From Clostridiales bacterium (GTDB taxonomy: Bacteria > Bacillota > Clostridia > Christensenellales > UBA1242), in contig DMLH01000029.1 of assembly GCA_003453435.1 (NCBI GenBank), positions 1 through 16,864 of the forward strand: DNA of 16,864 bases, read 5' to 3'. Positions 1 to 6,092 of this stretch are shown here, one piece after another. The notes under the pieces were generated by a model that saw only the letters and a list, made by a program, of their open reading frames with translations, searched no databases and was not told the origin of the DNA. Numbering within the stretch: position 1 is the first letter of the stretch; each line of letters begins with the position of its first letter. A program made the translations under genes and the position numbers.

Positions 1-26
1 TTTTTATAATCTTTAAGTTCAATCAT
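1..26 (-). CDS. 5' end of a gene running off the left edge, coupled to the Rrf2 gene
   Basis: Only the first eight codons are visible, reading M-I-E-L-K-D-Y-K. The ATG (26-24) overlaps the TGA stop of the upstream Rrf2-family gene (25-23) in an ATGA arrangement, a common sign of translational coupling. The gene would be cotranscribed with the repressor and fall under the same autoregulated promoter. Too little is present to assign a family. Confidence 0.55.
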
Positions 27-445
27 TCTTTAACACCCTTTAATAACGCTGAAAGTGTTGTTTTTGAAAGCTCTTTATCCATTTGCTCTTGAACTCTATC
101 AAGTTTGTCATCTAAAACAAAATGTATTTTACTTCCTACTGGGCATTTGAGATTTGGATTTTCGTGAAAGCCAAATAGTTTATCTTTATCCAAACTTTCC
201 ACTGCATAAAATATATCTTTAAGTGTAATTTCATTTGGTTTTTTCAAAAGTTTTGCACCACCACTTCCAGCTTGAACCTCAATTAAATCTGCCTTTTTAA
301 GTTGTCCTAAAATTCCACGAATAATAACAGGGTTAACTCCAACGGAACTTGCTAAAAATTCGCTTGTAACCTTATAATCTTTCTTAAAATACTCAACAGC
401 AATTAAAATATGCACTGCTATTGTAAATCTACTTGGTATTTTCAT
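23..445 (-). CDS. Rrf2-family (YwnA-like) transcriptional repressor
   Basis: A 140-residue winged-helix DNA-binding protein of Rrf2 type. The N-terminus (MKIPSRFTIAVHILI) and the HTH segment around residues 27-50 (VTSEFLASSVGVNPVIIRG) are typical, followed by the wing with SGGAKLLKKP at 61-70. It has one cysteine, Cys101, in the context KCPVG. It therefore lacks the three-cysteine cluster that binds Fe-S in IscR/NsrR and resembles the YwnA group, whose signals are poorly known. The start has a good SD (AAGGAG, 457-452). It is divergent from the SnoaL-like gene at 629 and shares three operators with it, so negative autoregulation and control of that neighbour are likely. The family call is firm; the inducer is unknown. 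Confidence 0.9.
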   Translation of the reverse strand: MKIPSRFTIAVHILIAVEYFKKDYKVTSEFLASSVGVNPVIIRGILGQLKKADLIEVQAGSGGAKLLKKPNEITLKDIFYAVESLDKDKLFGFHENPNLKCPVGSKIHFVLDDKLDRVQEQMDKELSKTTLSALLKGVKE

Positions 446-468
446 ATTATTCTCCTTGATTTATAATT

Positions 469-497
469 ATTATACAAAACAATGGTTGTAAAGTCAA
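469..497 (-). promoter_or_regulatory. Promoter of the Rrf2-family gene
   Basis: Reading on the minus strand, a -35 box TTGACT (497-492) is followed by a 17-bp spacer and a perfect -10 TATAAT (474-469). The -35 lies inside operator 1 (485-507), so a protein bound there should block transcription of the repressor gene. Confidence 0.75.
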
Positions 498-507
498 TTA
501 TTACAAC
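485..507. promoter_or_regulatory. Operator 1 (inverted repeat, Rrf2-type)
   Basis: GTTGTAAA and ATTACAAC arms separated by 7 bp, giving a 23-bp imperfect dyad with one mismatch. It covers the -35 of the minus-strand repressor promoter. The same motif recurs at 533-555 and 581-603. Confidence 0.7.
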
Positions 508-532
508 AAAAATAAATTTTTTAAAAAACTTT

Positions 533-555
533 GTTGTAATGATTGACATTACATC
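533..555. promoter_or_regulatory. Operator 2 (inverted repeat, Rrf2-type)
   Basis: GTTGTAAT, 7-bp spacer, ATTACATC (one mismatch from a perfect dyad). It covers the -35 box (543-548) of the plus-strand promoter. It begins exactly 48 bp after operator 1. Confidence 0.7.
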
Positions 556-571
556 AAATAATGAATATAAT
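543..571 (+). promoter_or_regulatory. Consensus promoter of the SnoaL-like gene
   Basis: Perfect -35 TTGACA (543-548), 17-bp spacer and perfect -10 TATAAT (566-571). The expected transcript start is near 578, between operators 2 and 3. A consensus sigma-A promoter flanked by repressor sites suggests strong expression when derepressed. Confidence 0.85.
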
Positions 572-580
572 ACAAATATA

Positions 581-603
581 GTTGTAATGAAGATTATTAC
601 AAC
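581..603. promoter_or_regulatory. Operator 3 (perfect inverted repeat)
   Basis: GTTGTAAT (581-588), 7-bp spacer, ATTACAAC (596-603): a perfect 8-bp dyad lying just downstream of the expected transcript start. It begins exactly 48 bp after operator 2. Confidence 0.75.
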
Positions 604-628
604 AAATAAATTTTAAAGGAGATTTATT

Positions 629-1399
629 ATGACAAATATTGAAAAAGCAAAGGCCTTAATTGGCACATTTAACACGGGAGATTTAGAACTAGCTGATTCC
701 CTTTTAGCAGAAAAATACACTCAACACAACCTTGCATTTGCTGATGGTAGAGACGCATTTATCGAAGCCGTTGCAGGACTTCAAAAAGCACCAGTAAAAA
801 CAACAGTTAATGTTGTAAGAGAGTTTGAAGATGGCGATTATGTTGTTTTACAAGTAGTTTATAATTTTGCAGGTGCAGGTGAAGTTGTTAATTTTGATGT
901 GTTTAGATTTGAAAATGGACTTATAGCAGAACATTGGGACAATTCACAAGCAAAGTCAGCACCAAACCCAAGTGGACACACACAAATTGATGGTCCAACA
1001 GAAATAAAGCAAAATGCAAATACAGAAAAAACAAGAAGTGTTGTTGCGGGATTTATTGGTGATGTTCTTCGTGGTGAACACCCAGAAAAACTTACATCTT
1101 ATTATGATGGAGATAAATACATTCAACACAACATTTCTATTGCAGATGGTTTGTCTGGACTAGGAAATGCCCTTGCAGAAATGGCAAAAGCAGGCATTCA
1201 AATGATATATAACAGGACATTCAAAGTTCTTGCTTGTGGAGATTATGCTCTAGGTATGAGTGAAGGAACTTTTGCTGGAAAACCAACCGTGTATTATGAT
1301 TTGTTTAGAGTTGAAAATGGTTATATTGCTGAACATTGGGACGTAATGGAAGAAACAATGCCAAAAGAAAATTGGGCGAATCAAAATGGTAAATTTTAA
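629..1399 (+). CDS. Tandem SnoaL/NTF2-like domain protein
   Basis: A 256-residue protein made of two NTF2-fold SnoaL-like domains. KYTQHN (29-34) with FADG (37-40) in the first half matches KYIQHN (163-168) with IADG (171-174) in the second. Likewise AEHWD at 100-104 matches 234-238. The offset is a constant 134 residues, so the protein arose by internal duplication. Such cone-shaped domains bind small hydrophobic molecules and in some relatives act as cyclases or hydrolases; the QHN and EHWD residues likely line the pockets. No signal peptide is seen, so it is probably cytoplasmic. The start is supported by AAAGGAGA at 615-622. The Rrf2 operators and consensus promoter suggest induction by a stress or small molecule. 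Substrate unknown. Confidence 0.85.
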   Translation: MTNIEKAKALIGTFNTGDLELADSLLAEKYTQHNLAFADGRDAFIEAVAGLQKAPVKTTVNVVREFEDGDYVVLQVVYNFAGAGEVVNFDVFRFENGLIAEHWDNSQAKSAPNPSGHTQIDGPTEIKQNANTEKTRSVVAGFIGDVLRGEHPEKLTSYYDGDKYIQHNISIADGLSGLGNALAEMAKAGIQMIYNRTFKVLACGDYALGMSEGTFAGKPTVYYDLFRVENGYIAEHWDVMEETMPKENWANQNGKF

Positions 1400-1414
1400 T
1401 TAAATATGATATAA

Positions 1415-1438
1415 TTGGGCTGTATAAGCCCAATTTTT
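1415..1438 (+). terminator. Terminator after the SnoaL-like gene
   Basis: TTGGGCT (1415-1421) and AGCCCAA (1427-1433) pair around a 5-nt loop and are followed by five T. It ends 9 bp before the DUF1848 ATG. An extended -10-like TGATATAAT (1407-1415) sits just upstream and could start the next gene's transcript, although no convincing -35 is present. Confidence 0.7.
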
Positions 1439-1447
1439 AGGAGTATT

Positions 1448-2377
1448 ATGATAATTTCAACTGGAATGCGAACGGATATACCAGCTTTTTATCCAAAATG
1501 GTTTGATAATCGATTAAAAGAGGGTTTTGTTTGCGTGAGAAATCCATATTATAAAAATCAGGTTACAAAATATATTCTTAATCCTAGTGTGGTAGATTGC
1601 ATTTGTTTTTGCACCAAAAATCCTACTCCAATAATTCCATATCTTGATGGTGAACTTTCAAAATATAGGCAATTTTGGTTTGTTACAATTACAGCTTACT
1701 CCAAAGATTACGAGCCAAATGTTCCAGACAAAACAAAGGTTATTCAAGCATTCAAAGAAATTTCAAAAAGAGTTGGACCAAATGCGATTGGTTGGCGATA
1801 CGATCCAATATTTTATGGCAATGGATATGATAAACAAAAACATATAGAAGAATTTTCAAAGATTGCAAAAGCACTCAAAGGATACACTAACTCGTGTGTT
1901 ATTAGCATTTTGGACTTGTATGAAAAAGTTAAAAGAAATGCGCAGAGAATATATCCACCAAGTGAAAGCGAACAAATGGATCTTGTAAAAGAACTTGTAA
2001 AAATTGCAAAAGAAAATGATATAACAATTCGTAGTTGCTGTGAAGGAAAACATCTTGCCGAACTTGGCGTTGATGTTTCTGGTTGTCAAACAAAAGAAGT
2101 TATTGAAAATGCAATTGGAATAAATCTAAATGTTCCAAATGTAAAAAATCAAAGAATGATTTGCAACTGCCTTCTTGGTCAGGATATTGGAGCATACAAT
2201 ACTTGTGGTCATCTTTGCAAATATTGTTATGCGAATATGGATAAACAAATTGTTTTAGACAATATTAAAAAGCACAATATAAATTCGCCATTTTTGATTG
2301 GAGATTATGAAAAAGATGATAAAATAACTGAAGCAAAACAAATTTCTTACATAAATTTGCAGTTAAAATTATTTTAA
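1448..2377 (+). CDS. DUF1848 family protein, cysteine-rich, possible Fe-S protein
   Basis: A 309-residue DUF1848 protein. I start it at ATG 1448, preceded by TAGGAG (1438-1443); a longer reading from TTG 1415 would begin inside the terminator hairpin and is unlikely. Seen residues: an N-terminal ISTGMRTDIPAFY segment, a C-x-C-x-C cluster (Cys51, 53, 55) before TKNP, GWRYDP near 116-120, a CC pair (197-198), and a C-terminal block with Cys239, 241, 253, 257 and 260. The last three form C-x3-C-x2-C followed by YAN, the spacing of a radical-SAM [4Fe-4S] site, but placed at the C-terminus. The family is uncharacterised to my knowledge; Fe-S binding is inferred from the cysteines. It appears monocistronic, closed by a bidirectional terminator. 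Confidence 0.85.
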   Translation: MIISTGMRTDIPAFYPKWFDNRLKEGFVCVRNPYYKNQVTKYILNPSVVDCICFCTKNPTPIIPYLDGELSKYRQFWFVTITAYSKDYEPNVPDKTKVIQAFKEISKRVGPNAIGWRYDPIFYGNGYDKQKHIEEFSKIAKALKGYTNSCVISILDLYEKVKRNAQRIYPPSESEQMDLVKELVKIAKENDITIRSCCEGKHLAELGVDVSGCQTKEVIENAIGINLNVPNVKNQRMICNCLLGQDIGAYNTCGHLCKYCYANMDKQIVLDNIKKHNINSPFLIGDYEKDDKITEAKQISYINLQLKLF

Positions 2378-2380
2378 GCA

Positions 2381-2409
2381 AAAATGACTTGCAATTTGCA
2401 GGTCATTTT
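2381..2409. terminator. Bidirectional terminator between DUF1848 gene and SLOG fragment
   Basis: AAAATGACTTGCA (2381-2393) pairs with TGCAGGTCATTTT (2397-2409) around a 3-nt loop, with one G-T wobble. The A/T-rich outer arms give U-runs in both directions. It includes the end of the minus-strand fragment. Confidence 0.75.
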
Positions 2410-2642
2410 CTCTTTATCTTATTCCATAAATTTGTGTAGTATTTATCTTTTTCTTCCTTGGTCATACCATAAGTAGGCTCATCTTTTTCGTCATAAAGAT
2501 TTATTATTTCCAATCCTTTTCTTTTGGCATAGTTCATAGCAGTTTTTGCTCCACTTCTATATCTTTTTGGATCAACATAAAAAATCATAACATCACAGCC
2601 ATCAATCATTTGTTTATTGCTTTCTGTTATTTGTCTAGTGCA
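2403..2642 (-). pseudogene. C-terminal fragment of a SLOG/DUF1273-like protein
   Basis: The minus strand encodes MIDGCDVMIFYVDPKRYRSG and then AKTAMNYAKRKGLEIINLY, which resembles the C-terminal half of DUF1273/SLOG (YoqJ/YpsA-like) nucleotide-binding proteins, normally much longer. The frame stays open upstream of the ATG at 2609 through T-R-Q-I-T-E-S-N-K-Q, as in the family, and then meets a stop at 2645-2643. The N-terminal half with the glycine-rich nucleotide loop is absent. Sequence from about 2640 belongs to a different gene fragment on the other strand, so the gene was cut by a rearrangement. Expression of the remnant from its internal ATG is possible, but I see no SD. Relatives often occur on phages and conjugative elements. 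Confidence 0.65.
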
Positions 2643-2789
2643 TTAAGTAGTCCAGAGCAAAGCAGTAACAATCAAAATACAAACTATGAAGAAATGAGCG
2701 ATGAAGATTTAGACGAGCAACTTGAAAAACCACAAAGAGAACGAGAAGAACGCCAAAAAAGACGAAAACAAGATTATGCAGAGATGTAA
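2637..2789 (+). pseudogene. C-terminal fragment of an unidentified charged protein
   Basis: The plus-strand frame reads SALSSPEQSSNNQ, then NYEEMSDEDLDEQLEK, then a run of Arg/Lys/Glu/Gln ending in RRKQDYAEM and TAA (2787-2789). The acidic patch followed by a basic tail looks like a genuine protein C-terminus, as in many relaxases or other proteins of conjugative elements, but I cannot name the family. No start codon with SD precedes it, and upstream of about 2637 the frame runs antisense through the SLOG fragment. It is therefore a remnant joined to unrelated sequence. The minus-strand reading of this stretch is a shadow. Confidence 0.5.
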
Positions 2790-2982
2790 ATTTATATTAT
2801 CAGAAAGTCGGGAGAAAGCAGTGCGAAGCAATATTTTCAGACGACTGATGTTAATACAATAGTGTGATACAAGAAAAACGGAGTTTTGATTGTGCAATTT
2901 GAAAAATTGCATTAAGTTTGAGCAAAGCGAAAATTTAACATCACATAAATTATATTTTGTTCAAATATCTCAAAATTTTGAG

Positions 2983-3003
2983 TTGCAAAAATCTTGCAAA
3001 AAT
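2983..3003. repeat. Tandem 11-bp repeat TTGCAAAAAT(C/G)
   Basis: TTGCAAAAAT at 2983-2992 and 2994-3003, with an 11-bp period; a third exact copy is at 3061-3070. One-turn spacing is typical of iterons or integrase arm sites, but the sequence is simple and may be chance. Confidence 0.55.
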
Positions 3004-3077
3004 GACACTAAACAACACCACACAAAACTAGCCGATTTTACACGATAAAAACCACTTTTCTTGCAAAAATTTTTAAA

Positions 3078-3099
3078 AAATTCGTGACAAATTCGTGAG
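3078..3099. repeat. Tandem 11-bp repeat AAATTCGTGA(C/G)
   Basis: AAATTCGTGA occurs at 3078-3087 and 3089-3098. The period is 11 bp, matching the TTGCAAAAAT pair about 80 bp away. Function unknown. Confidence 0.6.
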
Positions 3100-3152
3100 A
3101 TGTCGGCACTTTTTGAGCAAAATTAAGAAAAATAGTGAAAAATTGATATAGT

Positions 3153-3204
3153 AAAAACCGAACCCCCAAAAAAGCAAACTATTATTTTAGGGGTTCGGTT
3201 TTTT
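3153..3204. terminator. Strong intrinsic terminator, usable in both directions
   Basis: AAAAACCGAACCCC (3153-3166) pairs perfectly with GGGGTTCGGTTTTT (3190-3203) around a 23-nt loop. T-runs exist on both strands. On the minus strand it would back up the tRNA-Arg terminator. Confidence 0.8.
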
Positions 3205-3216
3205 AATCTTACAAAT

Positions 3217-3248
3217 AAAAAATTCAGCAACTCTAAAAGTTGCTGAAT
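3217..3248 (-). terminator. Terminator of tRNA-Arg
   Basis: On the minus strand ATTCAGCAACT (3248-3238) pairs with AGTTGCTGAAT (3232-3222) around a 5-nt loop and is followed by TTTTTATTTG. It lies 23 bp beyond the tRNA 3' end. Confidence 0.8.
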
Positions 3249-3270
3249 AGCCCGAAAATTCGGACAATTT

Positions 3271-3347
3271 TGGTGCACCCTAAGAGGCTCGAACTCCTAG
3301 CCTTTGGTTCCGTAGACCAACGCTCTATCCAATTGAGCTAAGGGTGC
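3271..3347 (-). tRNA. tRNA-Arg (anticodon ACG)
   Basis: A complete 77-nt cloverleaf on the minus strand. The acceptor GCACCCT (3347-3341) pairs with AGGGTGC, the D stem is GCTC/GAGC, and the anticodon stem TTGGT/ACCAA encloses loop CTACGGA with anticodon ACG (CGN arginine codons). The T stem-loop contains GTTCGAG, and the discriminator A plus CCA are encoded at 3274-3271. A broken copy of its 5' half lies 196 bp upstream. Confidence 0.95.
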
Positions 3348-3501
3348 ATATTTTGTATGTATTAAGTTGTACTATGTCTTTGCAGGAAACAAAGGCATTG
3401 GGACCCGCAAAATTGATAGATTTTGTGGGAGCGCAGGCGTTATCAGTAAAAGCGATGCTTTTGATGAATATCAAAACAAGCCAAAATGATAACAAGCCGA
3501 G

Positions 3502-3543
3502 CAGGTTCCGTAGACTGGCGCTCTTTGAGTTGGCTAAGGGTGC
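3502..3543 (-). pseudogene. Partial tRNA-Arg copy (5' half only)
   Basis: On the minus strand the first nine bases (GCACCCTTA) and the whole anticodon loop CTACGGA equal those of the intact tRNA-Arg. The D arm has changed, and the anticodon stem (CCAGT/ACCTG) no longer pairs. The T arm and acceptor 3' strand are missing. A TATAAT box immediately upstream (minus strand, about 3553-3548) is better than any -10 visible before the intact copy. It is a displaced or duplicated tRNA half, not functional as a tRNA. Confidence 0.7.
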
Positions 3544-3762
3544 ATATTATATTTATTTGGTTGGTTGTTTTGCACAGGCATGAAACAAAAGCACTTGTTA
3601 CCCACTTGCTGTAAGCGTGTATATTTTATGTTGTTTTTTAAAATTTGTCAAGCATTTAAATTAAACAATAAAAGTGCAACTTATAAAATGATTAAAATTG
3701 CATTAACCATTCTTTATGCTTAATCGAAACACTCAAAACAAATATACTTTTAATATTGGATA

Positions 3763-3791
3763 TTGACAGAGTGAAACAAATGTTGTAAAAT
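3763..3791 (+). promoter_or_regulatory. Promoter for the 3799 gene, leaderless geometry
   Basis: TTGACA (3763-3768), 17-bp spacer, TAAAAT (3786-3791). Only 7 bp separate the -10 from the ATG at 3799, so the transcript should begin at or within a base of the start codon. No SD is present. Confidence 0.75.
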
Positions 3792-3798
3792 GTAACAT

Positions 3799-4872
3799 AT
3801 GATAACAAGAAAGTTTGATAAAAAATGGGAGCAAAAAGTTTCCTCAATCAATAATAGAATTGAAAATAATGTTATTTTTGACTTTTTTGACTACATTACA
3901 GACATACACAAAGATTTAAAAGCACTTAAAAAAGATTATGAAAAAGATTTTAACAGATTGTCAAAAAAGAAACTGAGCCATTATGTAAAATTGTTTGATA
4001 AATACCTTGACATGTATGCAACCATTTGCATTAAGGACCACAAAGAAACTGGTAGTATTGGACACATTCAATCATTTGAAGATTTTAATGATGGAATAAT
4101 TAAACAAAATGCTAATAGCTTTGAAATTACTGACAAATACTATCCTGTTTTAAAAAAGATTGCAGAAAGCATATTTAAAATTGAAGATGAAATTGCTCCG
4201 GTTGTTGAAATGCTTTGGCAAAAAGAATTTACTAATATAGAAAACTATTCAAAAAATGGAAATTATTTTTTACTTGCTCATTCAGCACTATCAACCAAAC
4301 CAAAAAATGAGCTTAACGACGAGTTTAGAGAATATTTACAGGCACAAAATGGTATGTGTTTTTCACTTATAACAGACAAAAAAACAAGGCTATACAATGG
4401 CCCAACAACATCTTCAAATTATTATGCAAAGTCAAGCAATGGATATGTTGGTATAATTGCAAGGCCAAAAAAAAATGGCATTATTGGAATATCATTTGAT
4501 GATATGCTTTCAACAGAATACATTGATGGTAAATGCGTGCTAAATCAATCATTTGACCATTCAAATATAAACACTTGTTACGAAAAAGATGGTTCAAAAA
4601 TATGTTGCCGAGGCACAAAAATTTGTCCGCCTAAGGAAATATTTAATATTAGCGTAGACACAATAAATGAAATCATTTTGGATAAATCAAAAATGGAAGT
4701 TCAGGCTGTGTTTTACGTAAAAAACAGCAAAGATGAGATACCAGAAAATTTTGAGGCATACAAAAAAGAGCAAGAAAAGCTTTGTGGCCACAAACTTAAA
4801 ACAATTGAGCTTATTCAACACAACACTTTAAATCAAGTTAATCTAGATGAAATGTATAACAATTTTTACTAA
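3799..4872 (+). CDS. Uncharacterised 357-residue protein (paralog of 14025-15062)
   Basis: I do not recognise the family. The N-terminal ~130 residues are charged and helix-rich (DIHKDLKALKKDYEKDFNRL at 35-54); the C-terminal part alternates short hydrophobic strands (YVGIIARP near 216, GIIGISFDD near 227). A cysteine group Cys260, Cys269, Cys270, Cys276 could bind metal. No signal peptide or membrane segment is seen. It aligns end to end, at low identity, with the protein at 14025-15062: KW near the N-terminus, YEKDFN/YEDDFN, IAESIFKIE/IAKDMFLIE, then NDEFREYL/NNEIKKYH and SLITDKK/SLIDEEH. It is a single-gene unit with a consensus promoter, apparently leaderless start and its own terminator. 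Function unknown. Confidence 0.85.
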   Translation: MITRKFDKKWEQKVSSINNRIENNVIFDFFDYITDIHKDLKALKKDYEKDFNRLSKKKLSHYVKLFDKYLDMYATICIKDHKETGSIGHIQSFEDFNDGIIKQNANSFEITDKYYPVLKKIAESIFKIEDEIAPVVEMLWQKEFTNIENYSKNGNYFLLAHSALSTKPKNELNDEFREYLQAQNGMCFSLITDKKTRLYNGPTTSSNYYAKSSNGYVGIIARPKKNGIIGISFDDMLSTEYIDGKCVLNQSFDHSNINTCYEKDGSKICCRGTKICPPKEIFNISVDTINEIILDKSKMEVQAVFYVKNSKDEIPENFEAYKKEQEKLCGHKLKTIELIQHNTLNQVNLDEMYNNFY

Positions 4873-4911
4873 AAGGCTGATTTGATATTTAAAAATATTA
4901 AAAAATAAAAC

Positions 4912-4949
4912 AAAAATCACCAAAATAAGCAAATTTTGATGATTTTTTT
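4912..4949. terminator. Terminator between the 3799 gene and degV
   Basis: AAAAATCA-C-CAAAA (4912-4925) pairs with TTTTG-A-TGATTTTT (4934-4947) with one internal mismatch, followed by further T. The mirrored A-run means it may also serve the convergent degV gene. Confidence 0.65.
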
Positions 4950-5038
4950 ATGTTTTTTTTGAAATTTTATTTATATTTCGGTTATATTGTTACATTACAA
5001 ATCAAATAATATTCTTTTAAAATAATTATTAAATTCGT

Positions 5039-5905
5039 TTATGCAACACTTGAAAGTGCAACAGCAATTGCCCCAGGCCCAATGTGGCAACTTACACTAA
5101 GTGCAAGTGGGTTAATCCAAATTACTTTGCAGTTCGGAATTTCATTTTCAAGTTCGTTTTTAAATTCTTCCGCAACATTTTTATCTAACGTGTAAGCAAT
5201 GGAAATATTCAGTTTTCCTTCGCTAAATTGTTTTTCAAACCTTGTGGCAATATCTTTTTTAACAGCAGAAATCATAATTTCTCTTGCTTTTTTAACTGTC
5301 ATGGCTTTTTGATAACTATCAAGTTTGCCGCCCTGAATTTGCAAAACAGGTTTAATTTTTAGAAGTGTGCCAATCATTGCAGCCGTTTTTGTTATACGGC
5401 CACCTTTTTTTAAATACTTTAAGTCTGGCACCATTATGTAAATGCTATTTTCTGTTTTGGTGTCTACTAAATAATCAACAATTTCTTGAGGAGTTTTGCC
5501 ACTAGCAGCTAAACTTTGCGCATCGTAAACACTCTGTTTTTGGCTTAAAGATATTCTTTGATTATCCACAACAAAAACTTTCCCATCAAACTCATCTTTT
5601 GCAATATGAATTGCTGTTTCTGTGCTAGATGAAAGAGAACTACTCATTGGAATATGCACAATGTAGTCGTAGTCTTTTAAAATATTTTTCCAAAATTCAG
5701 TTACAGCAAAAATGCTTGGCTGACTTGTTAATATTTCAGAACAAGTAGATTGCCTTGCAAAAAAATCATCCTGAGTTAAATCTACATTCTCAAAATATTC
5801 TTTTCCATCTATAATAAAAGACATAGGCAAAACAAAAATATTTTGTCCTTCAACTTCATTTGGCAATATGCCAGAATTACTATCTGTTGTTATGGCTATT
5901 TTCAT
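5039..5905 (-). CDS. DegV family fatty-acid-binding protein (FakB-like)
   Basis: A 288-residue DegV/FakB protein; relatives hold a fatty acid for phosphorylation by FakA, feeding exogenous acyl chains into phospholipid synthesis. Visible motifs: N-terminal ITTDSNSGILP, SQPS (61-64), PMSSSLSSS (86-94, the variant of the SSGLSGT lipid-carboxylate loop), VVDNQRIS, the DLKYLKKGGRI signature, KPVLQIQGGKL, and CHIGPGAIAVA near the end. I chose ATG 5905 because it has an SD (GAGGT, 5915-5911) and family-typical MKIAITTDS. A reading extended upstream to 5941 adds twelve atypical residues. Neither a FakA gene nor a second DegV lies in the window. Confidence 0.92.
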   Translation of the reverse strand: MKIAITTDSNSGILPNEVEGQNIFVLPMSFIIDGKEYFENVDLTQDDFFARQSTCSEILTSQPSIFAVTEFWKNILKDYDYIVHIPMSSSLSSSTETAIHIAKDEFDGKVFVVDNQRISLSQKQSVYDAQSLAASGKTPQEIVDYLVDTKTENSIYIMVPDLKYLKKGGRITKTAAMIGTLLKIKPVLQIQGGKLDSYQKAMTVKKAREIMISAVKKDIATRFEKQFSEGKLNISIAYTLDKNVAEEFKNELENEIPNCKVIWINPLALSVSCHIGPGAIAVALSSVA

Positions 5906-5922
5906 AAGTACCTCAATGGTAT

Positions 5923-5951
5923 ATTTTATAAAAAAAGACACAAAAAGTCAA
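5923..5951 (-). promoter_or_regulatory. Promoter of the degV-like gene
   Basis: Minus strand: TTGACT (5951-5946), 17-bp spacer, TAAAAT (5928-5923). The expected start near 5916 leaves a short leader containing the SD, in contrast to the leaderless-type promoter of the next gene upstream. Confidence 0.7.
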
Positions 5952-6092
5952 TTATATAAAATAAATATTTTTATACAAAAAATTAAAATTATTTTCAAAA
6001 ACATAGTGTTTTGACATTTTAGTAAATTTAAGGATTTTTATTTAAAAACACCAATTTTTATTAAATTTTTGCGGTTTTTTTTAATTTTTTCG

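Larger units (their letters stand above)
2790..3270. other. Gene-free decayed interval with short repeats
   Basis: No credible coding region. It holds a small perfect hairpin (TGCAATTT 2893-2900 with AAATTGCA 2904-2911), three copies of TTGCAAAAAT (2983, 2994, 3061), an 11-bp tandem repeat of AAATTCGTGA (3078 and 3089), and two strong terminator hairpins at the tRNA end. Its position between gene fragments and a tRNA suggests the remains of an integrated element. Confidence 0.55.
3348..3798. other. Non-coding flank of tRNA-Arg with diverged duplication
   Basis: No credible gene. A 79-codon reading from 3344 runs through the tRNA 5' end and the tRNA fragment and looks spurious. The interval holds a hairpin (CCCGCAAAAT pairing with ATTTTGTGGG near 3400-3433), the broken tRNA-Arg half, a diverged repeat of the tRNA upstream flank (compare 3341-3410 with 3537-3605), and the promoter of the gene at 3799. 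Confidence 0.55.

Noticed and set aside
1415..1447. TTG start that would lengthen the DUF1848 protein by 11 residues
   Set aside because: The added codons lie in a terminator hairpin and the ATG at 1448 has its own TAGGAG site and the expected family N-terminus.
3344..3583. 79-codon plus-strand reading frame over the tRNA-Arg flank
   Set aside because: It begins inside the tRNA-Arg gene, runs antisense through the tRNA fragment, has no SD and resembles no protein family. Most likely a chance frame.
3782..3798. GTTGTAA-like half site at the 3799 promoter resembling the Rrf2 operators
   Set aside because: Only one arm matches, and the spacing to the second TAAC is wrong for the 8-7-8 dyad.
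5906..5941. Longer DegV start at 5941
   Set aside because: The twelve extra residues are encoded by the promoter -10 and SD region; ATG 5905 has an SD and the conserved MKIAITTDS start.
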